NCBI GenBank assembly: GCA_027622195.1
Contig: JAQBZO010000001.1
Coordinates: forward strand, 1-64,000
Source: Planctomycetota bacterium
GTDB lineage: Bacteria; Planctomycetota; Phycisphaerae; Phycisphaerales; SM1A02
Length of the DNA stretch: 64,000 bases
Direction: 5' to 3'
This document shows, piece by piece, positions 18,401-26,110 of the stretch. Below the pieces are notes generated by a model that was not told where the DNA came from, did no database searches, and saw only the letters and a list, made by a program, of their open reading frames with translations. Each line of letters opens with the position of its first letter. Position 1 is the first letter of the stretch. The position numbers and the translations under genes are program-made.

Positions 18401-18766
18401 ATCCGCGACCTTCTTGATGTGCGGATGGCTTTGGGCGACGAACTCGATCGCCGTTTCTTGATTCGAGTGGACACCGCATTCGCGCACCGTCGGTGGCGCA
18501 TTGAGTTTCGTGCGAGTGACTGGCCGCTTCAACTCCTCGAGGCGATTCGTCCATTCGTGCCGCTTCGATTTCGCGCAACCGAGGCACAGGTTCAACTGCG
18601 CAAGCGCATTGTCGAAATCGTGGCGCAGGCCGCGCATGATCCAGCAGGAACAGAGCGGTGGGTCGCCTTTGCCGAAGCCCTTTCAGAACATGTCACGAAT
18701 GGAACGATCCGATCACTCACGCCGAAGGACTTGGATCAATTGTTGGCACAACATTCAGCCCAGTGA
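15413..18766 (+). CDS. Large fused protein with indolepyruvate:ferredoxin-oxidoreductase fold order, cofactor motifs lost
   Basis: 1117 residues from a GTG at 15413. The N-terminal 380 residues parallel the IorA/PorA alpha part: VLLLEDDP, LRLPMVEPCDL, then ICVGVSTVAVL, AISPVDEAVVQRL and HVIVVEPRPGS. A following segment (about 395-570) sits where the thiamine-diphosphate domain should be, but CxGCPH, GDxxC/F and DNxxTAMTG motifs are not visible. Residues about 655-800 resemble the gamma/IorB part (GIRGDAPGIAGRLLAEAG, MIPFGEADLIVGLEP). A helical C-terminal domain (820-1117) ends the protein. No 4Fe-4S ferredoxin motif is present. It is an intact reading frame, so a conserved non-canonical role rather than decay seems likely. 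Its 3' end overlaps convergent rlmN by 50 bp. Confidence 0.7.
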   Translation: MDTRPVAAPRRWQPIAARADGFAFATFAEVLIKSLLEAETEFSAMFLPRGDFARSLFQAVVHEEAVAALTLNRMRLEDGVDGPRAVTLLTEECLACRHGAVYLSNDSLNLSFAALKRLVLAFSRNESMGRAVLLLEDDPTGSPNTCPRRVSRRLRLPMVEPCDLASLPRTISSAASLSHLTRLPCVVVLHRTLRQSCATIEMHANRLVSTEDQVSWLMDRRRPRAAETGDALAFIRRLEINRHVSLPSPGEREPLAFICVGVSTVAVLNMLSNLGLGGRVPVLRLEAISPVDEAVVQRLLERCDHVIVVEPRPGSVAPRIVGIAQAARRQSRHAGQVWWDELPPTGDNIRRGLSGLETISGSMLARQLEPLLRAWRPTPELDTRLQPLSSVQQIALPPRGEALTAAHACREVSALLRSTTVVSDDGTRALTLGFAVDGEVTEGIAEPMIAEVWDGERFLAEGLSACRHIATTSQSRMLVVVDLPSELGRPIVDLVKTVASLAPSLLVELEDLNDRAALRARATSALLREESTILVIRDGPPSRRDPVAMRAAAAEIDRLGHAPLERLIWPAWTACELRPSEFDRLVAEGLERGEQGLARETTTMRSPDGPLAWFVKVEPMLEQIEVRRLRAPTAYAWSSGSRLAPPRPIHGAQGSWRAHLAGIRGDAPGIAGRLLAEAGRAMGYSVETMHDETPTGPGRSAWTQLLWTRAGSTLDAPVSAMIPFGEADLIVGLEPDEGLRALGADPTLRVPNPDHTCIVANTGWLSDARDRSDEIPKALRQALSGWPDAGRIRLANFAQRARRAMLSDRMLDVVLLGVAFQNGWIPVTQAALEAAARRLEQRQVARCLEALHLGRQLASEREDDALSTTMSTPAERVARRAIHDVRRRGRVRRRDARLFEVLLSQALEMTSGLEATAAGAIARGELIESLYRAVLFGGVSYAERLIDLVAGLKMTDDGSRHWPVTTAAILPLCEIFLPHDVFAVAAMANSPLHRRRIRDLLDVRMALGDELDRRFLIRVDTAFAHRRWRIEFRASDWPLQLLEAIRPFVPLRFRATEAQVQLRKRIVEIVAQAAHDPAGTERWVAFAEALSEHVTNGTIRSLTPKDLDQLLAQHSAQ

Positions 18767-19832
18767 CGCCGCTCAGGCTGCGATGGCGCAGTTGTCCACA
18801 GGCCGCGGCGATGTCACGACCTCGACTCGCGCGGATGTGGGAATTCACCCCACGCTCTCGGAGGACCTCTTGAAAACGGTGCACATCGTCCGATGATGGA
18901 CGGCCAAAGGGGAGTCCTTCGACCTCGTTGTATCGAATGAGATTGACATTGGCACGCATCCGTCGCGCGAGTACGGCGAGTTCTTCAGCGTGTTGTGGGC
19001 GATCATTGAATCCTCCAAGCAGGATGTATTCAAAGGTCAACTCGCGACCCGTTCGCTGAAACCACTCATCGCACGCATCGAGCAACTCATCAATGGTGCT
19101 GTACTGCGCCCACGGAATGATCTGCCGACGCAGTTCATCGTTGGGGGCATGCAATGAAAGAGCAAGGGTCACTGGAAGTTCAAACTCGCAGAATTGTCGA
19201 ATCGCCGCGGGAAGTCCAACGGTGCTCACGGTGATGCGGCGCGCGCTGATACCAAATCCCCACGGAGCGTTGAGTGTGCGAATCGCATCGCGCACCGCCC
19301 CCAGATTCGCGAGCGGTTCTCCCATGCCCATGAAGACGACGTGAGAAATGCGTCCGACCGACGGCTCTAGACGAAGGCGATGGACTTGTTCAATGATTCT
19401 TCCCGCGGTCAGATTTCCCTCGAGTCCGCCGATACCAGAAGCGCAAAACCGACAGCCGACTGGGCAGCCGACTTGGCTCGAAACACAGGCGGTTCGTCGA
19501 TCTTCGGACGGAATCATCACGCACTCCGTGCGCCGCGTTGGTGGTTCAAGGAGGGGAAGGGTGTTGGATGATTCCTTCGGCCATCCGAGCAATATCTTGC
19601 GTGTGCCATCGGTCGCGAGTTGCGACACCATCATCACGCTTTGCTCAAACTCCATTTCAGAAGCGATGCACTCTTGGTTGCGCTTCGCGATGTCCGTCAT
19701 CTGGAGTGGATCCGTCACCCCGCGCTCATAGACCCATCGAATCAACTGCGAGCCCACAAACCGCGGCATGCCTCGCGCCGTGCACCAGGGCTCGAGCGTC
19801 TCGGGGGTGAAATCGAAAAAAGTATCCTTCAT
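18717..19832 (-). CDS. rlmN: 23S rRNA/tRNA adenine-C2 methyltransferase RlmN-like (radical SAM)
   Basis: 371 residues from the ATG at 19832 (MKDTFFDFTPETLEPW). The radical-SAM cluster motif is CPVGCRFC (C-x3-C-x2-C), followed by FMGMGEPLANL and the conserved C-terminal RGRDIAAACGQL with the resolving cysteine. The enzyme methylates C2 of A2503 in 23S rRNA and of A37 in some tRNAs. Its ATG overlaps the ispH stop by 4 bp. Its 3' end overlaps the convergent fused oxidoreductase-like gene by 50 bp. Confidence 0.93.
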   Translation of the reverse strand: MKDTFFDFTPETLEPWCTARGMPRFVGSQLIRWVYERGVTDPLQMTDIAKRNQECIASEMEFEQSVMMVSQLATDGTRKILLGWPKESSNTLPLLEPPTRRTECVMIPSEDRRTACVSSQVGCPVGCRFCASGIGGLEGNLTAGRIIEQVHRLRLEPSVGRISHVVFMGMGEPLANLGAVRDAIRTLNAPWGFGISARRITVSTVGLPAAIRQFCEFELPVTLALSLHAPNDELRRQIIPWAQYSTIDELLDACDEWFQRTGRELTFEYILLGGFNDRPQHAEELAVLARRMRANVNLIRYNEVEGLPFGRPSSDDVHRFQEVLRERGVNSHIRASRGRDIAAACGQLRHRSLSGVTGLNVVPTIDPSPSA

Positions 19833-20896
19833 CGTGCCTTCGCTGATCCAATGGTGAGATCGACCGTTCGAAATGGAATCGAGCGTAAGGCGCTCCATGC
19901 GGCGACCTCGGCATCGGTATCTCCGCGACGAATGCGTCGTGCGTCTGGATCGATCCCGCGTGATCGCATGAACTCCTTGAGTGAGAGTGGAAGCCCGAAC
20001 TCAATTCCCTCGTGCGAGACATCATGCTGTTCGATCGTGCCTCCAAAACGCGTCACCAGCGATTCCAGAATCGACATCACAAGGTCCTCAGGAGCGCTTG
20101 CGCCTGCGGTGAGGAGAAGGGAGTTGACTCCGGCAAACCACTCGGGTTGAAGTTCGTTCACATCATCCACAAGGCGTGCGGGAGTGCCACGGCTGTGGGC
20201 GATTTCAGTCAATCGAACAGAGTTTGAACTGTTGCGGCTTCCAACCACGATGGCGAGATCACACTCAGGAGCAAGTCGTCGCACGGCCTCCTGTCGATTC
20301 GTCGTGGCATAACAAATGTCGCTCTCCGCTGGGGCATGGATCAGGGGCAACGCTTGTTTGAGCGCGGCGATAATCGTTTGGGCATCGTCGACTGACAGAG
20401 TGGTCTGTGTGAGGTACACGACCTTGCTCGGATCATGAATGACGAGCCTTGGAATATCAGCAGTGGACTCGACAATCTGGATCGACTCAGGAGCCTCGCC
20501 GCTCGTGCCGATGATCTCTTGATGATTGCGATGTCCAACGAGAACAATCTGAAAACCCTTCTTCGCGTACCGAATGACCTCGGCATGAACCTTCATCACC
20601 AGAGGACATGAGGCATCAATGGCTGTGAGCGATCGCGCGCGTGCTTGTTTGCGAATCTCAGGACTGATTCCATGCGCTGAAAAGACCACGATCGAATGGG
20701 CGGGGACTTCATCCAATGATTCAACGAAGGTCACCCCTCGCGCTTCGAATCGCTCGACCACATGTCGATTGTGCACGATCGCGTGATAGACAAAAATGGG
20801 CTCATTCGAGCAGAGTGCGATGAGTTGATCGACCACATCCACGGCCATGTACACCCCAGCACAGAAACCGCGTGGGTTGGCGAGGATGATCCGCAT
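19829..20896 (-). CDS. ispH: 4-hydroxy-3-methylbut-2-enyl diphosphate reductase
   Basis: 355 residues from the ATG at 20896 (MRIILANPRGFCAGV); a GTG three codons earlier is possible. The three cluster cysteines lie in GFCAGV, DASCPLV and DICYATTNRQ. IspH catalyses the last step of the MEP isoprenoid pathway, making IPP and DMAPP. It includes the conserved VFSAHG, GHRNHQEIIGT and TGASAPE segments. It is translationally coupled to rlmN and divergent from the prenyl-synthase-like gene across 51 bp. Confidence 0.96.
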   Translation of the reverse strand: MRIILANPRGFCAGVYMAVDVVDQLIALCSNEPIFVYHAIVHNRHVVERFEARGVTFVESLDEVPAHSIVVFSAHGISPEIRKQARARSLTAIDASCPLVMKVHAEVIRYAKKGFQIVLVGHRNHQEIIGTSGEAPESIQIVESTADIPRLVIHDPSKVVYLTQTTLSVDDAQTIIAALKQALPLIHAPAESDICYATTNRQEAVRRLAPECDLAIVVGSRNSSNSVRLTEIAHSRGTPARLVDDVNELQPEWFAGVNSLLLTAGASAPEDLVMSILESLVTRFGGTIEQHDVSHEGIEFGLPLSLKEFMRSRGIDPDARRIRRGDTDAEVAAWSALRSIPFRTVDLTIGSAKAR

Positions 20897-20947
20897 GAGC
20901 ACCACATCATAGTCGTGGTGGCGGACGCTCCTGTAGAGTGCGGGGAG

Positions 20948-21628
20948 ATGATCGCCTTCACCTATCGACCATTGCTCTCGCCCATCGTGCCTTCAGAATG
21001 CCGAGGTGAACTGTCGTCCTTTGCGAAGTCGTGTCGGATGGCATCGCGAGCGGTAGAGAATGGATACGCCACCTACGCCGATGCATGCAGCGACTGTCAA
21101 TCGGCCGTGAATCCCCTCGGACGATCCGTCTGTTCGATTCTTGGCGAGAGTGGTCGACCTTTCATGGACGCGGCGAGCGACGCGCTCTGTACTGGATTTC
21201 AATTGGCGACTGATCTTCAAAATGTCCGAACGGATGGTCGTGATCATGGACGAGTGATGATCCCCGCCGAGTTCTTTCAAGGCGAGCGTTTTCGAGAGCG
21301 ACTCCTCGAGACCACGCGTGCGGGACGAACTCCCGACCCGAAGTTCCTCGAACAATTCGGAGCAGCCTCGCGTGCCTTCGCGCAGCGCATCGACGAAACG
21401 CTCGCCGCAGCACAACCGCTGATCGATGCATCGCGGCCCGAGAATCAACCTTTCTTTTGGATGTGCCTCGCCGATGCGCGCGCTCTCGTGCGTGAGTTTG
21501 ACCTTTGGAATCACGAGTCGTGCCTCGCCCGTCCCACACTCTCGGTGTGGACCGAGTGCTCGATTCTCAGCCGAGCAGCATGGCGTTCGTTCTTCGTTCG
21601 ACCGATGCCATTGCTAGCGGCACAATGA
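20948..21628 (+). CDS. N-terminally truncated squalene/phytoene synthase-like protein
   Basis: 226 residues from the ATG at 20948. Residues about 40-115 fit the second half of a head-to-head prenyl synthase: SAVNPLGRSVCSIL (family SANPVGR), then GFQLATDLQNVRTD, then GRVMIPAEFF. The first Asp-rich DDxxD motif and roughly 90 N-terminal residues of the family are missing; upstream sequence is antisense to ispH. In the second motif, DVxxD reads NVRTD (first Asp to Asn). Catalysis of squalene or phytoene synthesis is therefore doubtful. Divergence from ispH keeps it in an isoprenoid context. Its stop overlaps the queG start (ATGA). Confidence 0.65.
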   Translation: MIAFTYRPLLSPIVPSECRGELSSFAKSCRMASRAVENGYATYADACSDCQSAVNPLGRSVCSILGESGRPFMDAASDALCTGFQLATDLQNVRTDGRDHGRVMIPAEFFQGERFRERLLETTRAGRTPDPKFLEQFGAASRAFAQRIDETLAAAQPLIDASRPENQPFFWMCLADARALVREFDLWNHESCLARPTLSVWTECSILSRAAWRSFFVRPMPLLAAQ

Positions 21629-22692
21629 CCGTCCCGTTCGCACCGATTCTCGCGCTGTGCCAAGCAGAGGGGTTTGCTGCGGCAGCAGTGTGCTCTGCCG
21701 TGAGAGTCGATCGCGAACCATTCGTCCGCGCATGGGTCGGCGCGGGGGAGCACGGTGCGATGGATTGGTTCGCGGCACAACTTGAATTACGCCTCGATCC
21801 AGCATCGCTCCTCACGGGGGTAAAGTCCGTGTTGTGTGTCGCGGATCGGTATCACGACGGAAGGCGTGATGAAGTGTCGAATGATCCTCCCGCGATGGGG
21901 AAGTCAGCGCGGTATGCACGCGGACTCGACTATCACCGACGGATGAAGCGCCGCCTGGTTCGCATTCAAAAACGAATCATGGCTCTGCACCCCGGTGAGC
22001 GATGCCGTACGTGCTGTGACATCGAACCGATCCTTGAGCGAGATCACGCAGCGCGTGCTGGCATTGGCCGCATCGGGAAAAACACGATGGTGATCGCCCC
22101 TGGACTTGGCAGTTGGATCCTGCTCGGCGAAATCCTCACCACGATTGAGATTGAACCGACGACGCCGCTCGCTGGGATGAACTCAGATCCATGTGGCGCA
22201 TGTACCGCGTGCATTGATGCGTGTCCAACGGACGCGCTCACTCCATGGCATCTCGATGCACGTCGATGTCTCTCTCACCTCCACATCGAGGATCGTGGGA
22301 TCACATCCTCTTCTTTCGACGGTCGCACAGAAGGGTGGATATTCGGATGTGACATCTGCCAAGAAGTGTGCCCGCACAATCAGCCCACGCGAGCAAGTCG
22401 CATCGCAGGAGTCCATCCTGACTACGACGGGCGCAACGCGTCCCTTCCACTCATCGATGTCATTCAGTGGACGGCCGACGCGCGTGCATCGGCATTCGAG
22501 CGCGGTGCACTCAAGCGCATCACACTTCCGATGGCGCGTCGCAACGCTCTCTTGGCGGCAGCGGATTGGCTGGAATCGAAATCCGACACCGCACTGGAAT
22601 CAGTGGTGCGAGATTGTGTTCACGATGACGATGCATTGGTCTCAGCCACAGCGCGCCGGGTGGTCGAGAGGCTCGATCAGCGCGTTCACTGA
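21625..22692 (+). CDS. queG: Epoxyqueuosine reductase QueG
   Basis: 355 residues from the ATG at 21625, which overlaps the upstream stop by 4 bp. Two 4Fe-4S motifs mark the family: CGACTACIDACP and CDICQEVCPHN. HAARAGIGRIGKNTMVI is the cobalamin/substrate signature, and the C-terminal HEAT-like segment (residues about 300-355) is present. The enzyme reduces epoxyqueuosine to queuosine at tRNA wobble position 34. Its end overlaps the convergent lipoprotein gene by 7 bp. Confidence 0.95.
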   Translation: MTVPFAPILALCQAEGFAAAAVCSAVRVDREPFVRAWVGAGEHGAMDWFAAQLELRLDPASLLTGVKSVLCVADRYHDGRRDEVSNDPPAMGKSARYARGLDYHRRMKRRLVRIQKRIMALHPGERCRTCCDIEPILERDHAARAGIGRIGKNTMVIAPGLGSWILLGEILTTIEIEPTTPLAGMNSDPCGACTACIDACPTDALTPWHLDARRCLSHLHIEDRGITSSSFDGRTEGWIFGCDICQEVCPHNQPTRASRIAGVHPDYDGRNASLPLIDVIQWTADARASAFERGALKRITLPMARRNALLAAADWLESKSDTALESVVRDCVHDDDALVSATARRVVERLDQRVH

Positions 22693-24635
22693 TCCGTGTT
22701 TTGATCGTCGCCAGCCGGCCCAGCGCCACCTCGCATCTGCTGCATCACTTCCTGGATCTTCTCGCCGATAGCGTTGCTCATCGCCTGCTTCGCCTCATCC
22801 GTGGATGCGAACTCTCCGGCACGAATGCGATCAGCGATTTCCGTCGCGGCTCCCTCGAAAACAGGCTGCAACATCGGACCAAACTGGGTCAGCATCTGAA
22901 TGCCCTGAAGTCCCTGCGGGTCGTCTCCCAACATACTCTCGAGCGCGACGAACCATTTTCCATCCTGTGAGAAAAGGTCGAGTGTTTTCGCCGTGCCGTC
23001 AGCCTTCGTGTATTCGATCGTGGCGGTGTCGCCCCCGTCGTGCGAGAGGACTGGTGGACTGTCTGCTGAAAGCGATTCGTTGAGAAGCGCTCCGCTTGCG
23101 GCGCCCCACGCTTCGGATGCAGCGGCCGACATCGGCGCCACCCACAAAATCATTTGCCGCACGGTGCCCACAGCGGGAGCGAGTGATTCCTTGCGCGTCC
23201 CAATGGCTTCGGACCATGCTGCAGCATCGATGGAAACGCCAGAGACGAGTTCAAAGATCGCCTCAGGACTGTCGAGTCCTCCCACGAGGCGCGGTCCATC
23301 CGTCTCCATTTCAGGTTCAGCATCATCGGCGTCGACAGCAGTAGGAACAGTGTCACTCAGCGGAATCGCCACAGCGATTCCCTTCAGTCCATTCGAGAGC
23401 GTGGTCACCGATTGTGTTAGCGCTTCATCATTCAGCATCGCCACGGTCTCGATGGCAGTGGCAAGCGCTTCCAACGCAGCGGAATGTGCCGCGGCCGCTT
23501 GCTTCCGAGCAGCAGCTTCGTCAATATCCGAATCAGGAATGGATGCACATGAAGCCCGATCATTCGCCACCATTTCACGCATCAACTCAATCCGAGCCAA
23601 TTCAATTTGCGCGGATGCGAGGATGTGTCGAGCGGCTTGGCTATGCGAATTCGTGCGCGCGGCACGTTGCGCTTGACTGCTCGCCAACTGGAAATCGTTC
23701 GCTGCATTTTCAAGCGCGAGTTGCAGGTCACCCGTCTCAATCAGTTGGGATGACTCGACAAAAGTCTGGGCGCGCGCACGCAGAGCGGTCACGGCGGCAT
23801 CGGCTCTTTCGGCAGATGCTTCCGTGGACTCATTCATCGCAGTGATTGCGCGTTCGATCTGGTCGATGGCCGCAGACACGGAAGTGGCTTCGGTCATGCG
23901 CAACTTCGAGAGCGCGAGATCGACATCTACATCGGTGGCTGCTGAGAGGGCGGTCGCGGCGGTGGCGGAATCTTCGATCCCTTCGAGTCGGCGATCATTC
24001 GCGACTTGACTTGCTTGGACGCGCTCCAATGGTGTGCCACTGGACGCATCGGCAAGCACGGCCGCCGCGTCGGACATCGCCGTTGCCGCACTGACCGATG
24101 CAGACTCGCTTCGTCCCTTCAATTCAGCAACTTCGTCCTCGAGGGTTGAGACCTCGGCACTCACTGCTCGACGAGTGGATTCGACTTCCGCGCGAAGTGC
24201 CTCGAGCCCCGTTCCATTCGCAGTGGATTCACGGAATGCTTGCGCTGTGCCCTCCATCGAGCGAGCGATCGAGTTTACGCGCGCAGCAATGGTTCGGTGG
24301 CGCCGCGCTTGCAGAGCAAGAGCAGAGGCGCGTGAGAGTTCGGTCCGTCCTGCTTCGAGTGATGCTCCACCAGCAATGAGCGCGCCCGCAGCAAGTTGTC
24401 CATCGTTCGCGCCGGTGAGTCCGTTGATTCGCGCAGCGACTGCTCGAAGTGCAGAGGCTCGGTCGATCGACGACTCCGCATCAAGAGCCTGTGTGTACGC
24501 CCGTCCCGCCGCTTCGATCGCCTTCGTGGCGGCGGATCGCTGCGATGCGCTTTCGTCCGCGCATCCAAGAGTGAGCGCGCCGGCGCAGAAGGAACAAACA
24601 AGAGTTGCGATTGTGTGGGCGAATCGAGCCGTCAT
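22686..24635 (-). CDS. Large coiled-coil lipoprotein of unknown function
   Basis: 649 residues. A signal peptide ends in a lipobox (GALTLGC, Cys25), so it is probably lipid-anchored to the envelope. The next 400 residues are overwhelmingly Ala/Glu/Ser/Arg helices (for example LRAEVESTRRAVSAEVSTLEDEVAEL) of coiled-coil type. The C-terminal third (about 450-649) is a globular segment with beta strands (ATIEYTKADGTAKTLDLF, DGKWFVALESML) ending in a helix. I recognise no family. It converges on queG with a 7-bp overlap and follows the next gene by 39 bp. Confidence 0.65.
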   Translation of the reverse strand: MTARFAHTIATLVCSFCAGALTLGCADESASQRSAATKAIEAAGRAYTQALDAESSIDRASALRAVAARINGLTGANDGQLAAGALIAGGASLEAGRTELSRASALALQARRHRTIAARVNSIARSMEGTAQAFRESTANGTGLEALRAEVESTRRAVSAEVSTLEDEVAELKGRSESASVSAATAMSDAAAVLADASSGTPLERVQASQVANDRRLEGIEDSATAATALSAATDVDVDLALSKLRMTEATSVSAAIDQIERAITAMNESTEASAERADAAVTALRARAQTFVESSQLIETGDLQLALENAANDFQLASSQAQRAARTNSHSQAARHILASAQIELARIELMREMVANDRASCASIPDSDIDEAAARKQAAAAHSAALEALATAIETVAMLNDEALTQSVTTLSNGLKGIAVAIPLSDTVPTAVDADDAEPEMETDGPRLVGGLDSPEAIFELVSGVSIDAAAWSEAIGTRKESLAPAVGTVRQMILWVAPMSAAASEAWGAASGALLNESLSADSPPVLSHDGGDTATIEYTKADGTAKTLDLFSQDGKWFVALESMLGDDPQGLQGIQMLTQFGPMLQPVFEGAATEIADRIRAGEFASTDEAKQAMSNAIGEKIQEVMQQMRGGAGPAGDDQNTDQ

Positions 24636-24674
24636 GGGGCGACGAGTGTACCTCTGAGTCGCCGTGTTGCGTCG

Positions 24675-26072
24675 TTACCTTCGGTTGGGATCGTCTGTTG
24701 GATCAACCACCGTTTTCGGCCGAGACGGAGCCTCAAACTCGATCATGTAGTCAGGGCGCGGTTGATACATCATGCGAATCCACGCCTCAGTATCGCCCTG
24801 CATTCTCGTGGGGGCCTGACCAAGGGCGGGAGTCCATCCCTTCACTGCAGGATGAGGCGATCGTGCAAGGTGCCTCGGGAGTCCGTACTGAATCAGCAGG
24901 CTCGCCGATGGATCTCCGAAATCAATCATCGGACGGTCTCCGATCGTTTTTCGCAGCAGAATCAACAGATTGGTGGCACGCACATTCGGATCCTTCGAGT
25001 GGCTCAGGTGCAACAGAAAGTCACCCGCGTCCGTGCCGCCGTGACAACGGCTCGTTGTGCAATTGGGAATGAGCCAACGGCTGTACACGTCACGGTGAAA
25101 CGCGCGCAGCGATGCGGGATCTGATTCCACGGTGACGCGTGGATAAAACTCGCGCGCTTTCAATGCAAACATCAATCGAAGCACCTCACTCGGATCAGCC
25201 GTAATCAGGCGAGCTCGATCCGATTCATTGGCGGGAATGAGTTTGCTCGTGGAATACTGAGTCAGCAAAGCACGAACGGTGTCGGGGCTCACGCTCATTC
25301 TCGGAGGATGTGCAAAATCCACTTCAAAGACCCGCAAAAGATTCACTTCATCATCGGTGAGGAGCCTTCCCACATACGGATTATTCGGCGATGGCGAATG
25401 GTCCTTCGCTCCGTCACGACCCTGTGCCCGCACCCTCGCAGCGAGTGTGATGCGCGCAACATCCAACAATGATGTCGCCTGATGGTTCGGACCCTTGGCG
25501 AGGATGGACTCCAGTTCAGGAATCGCCAGATCAGCCCGCTGCTGTTGAACGAGCCATCTGCAAATCTCGACATGTCGCTTGACATCCTCTGGCTGAAGGG
25601 TGGCCTTGAGTTTGGTGAGTTGTTGCTCGACGGATGGAAGCAGCACGACGCGCTGCACATGGTCACGCGAAATCGTGTTGATGATCGTCGCAATCTCGTA
25701 CACGACACCTGCGTTGCCATCTTCATGGACCAACGCCTTGAGCGAGGTGCCATCGCGCATCTGAATCATCGCCCAAGCGGGAGCCTCGAAGTCGAGCAAT
25801 GGAACAATGTCTGCGGTCTGCGACTTATTGAGGACGAACTCTTTCCCCTCCGAAAGAACGGTGATCGTGGCATCTGTCTCATCAATGACCGAGCCAATCA
25901 CTTCTCGGTGCTGGTCGATGAAAATATGCACTCGCCGATCCATCAGCGGTGCTTCGTCCGCACCGTCGGGGTGGGCAGCGGGCGTCAACTCGGGCGCCGC
26001 CGGTGGAACAGCGGGAGGGGTCGTTGCCTCTCCTTGCACCAGCATCATCAAGATCACCATCGTCCAGATCAT
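24675..26072 (-). CDS. Exported planctomycete cytochrome-like protein with a CX4CH site
   Basis: About 465 residues from the ATG at 26072, giving a short hydrophobic leader (MIWTMVILMMLVQGEA). Residues about 50-170 look like a beta-rich domain (VIDETDATITVLSEGKEFVL). The C-terminal part contains LIPNCTTSRCHGGTDAG, the place where planctomycete cytochrome-type domains carry a CHG heme or metal site; here the spacing is C-x4-C-H. PSASLLIQYGLPRHLA and HPAVKG follow, also typical of that family. It may bind heme c outside the cytoplasm, matching the ccsBA gene at 47529. The partner is unknown. It is divergent from the TIM-barrel gene. Confidence 0.65.
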   Translation of the reverse strand: MIWTMVILMMLVQGEATTPPAVPPAAPELTPAAHPDGADEAPLMDRRVHIFIDQHREVIGSVIDETDATITVLSEGKEFVLNKSQTADIVPLLDFEAPAWAMIQMRDGTSLKALVHEDGNAGVVYEIATIINTISRDHVQRVVLLPSVEQQLTKLKATLQPEDVKRHVEICRWLVQQQRADLAIPELESILAKGPNHQATSLLDVARITLAARVRAQGRDGAKDHSPSPNNPYVGRLLTDDEVNLLRVFEVDFAHPPRMSVSPDTVRALLTQYSTSKLIPANESDRARLITADPSEVLRLMFALKAREFYPRVTVESDPASLRAFHRDVYSRWLIPNCTTSRCHGGTDAGDFLLHLSHSKDPNVRATNLLILLRKTIGDRPMIDFGDPSASLLIQYGLPRHLARSPHPAVKGWTPALGQAPTRMQGDTEAWIRMMYQPRPDYMIEFEAPSRPKTVVDPTDDPNRR

Positions 26073-26110
26073 CTCTGGATAGTACGCTTCGGGCTTATCA
26101 AGGAGGCTCC

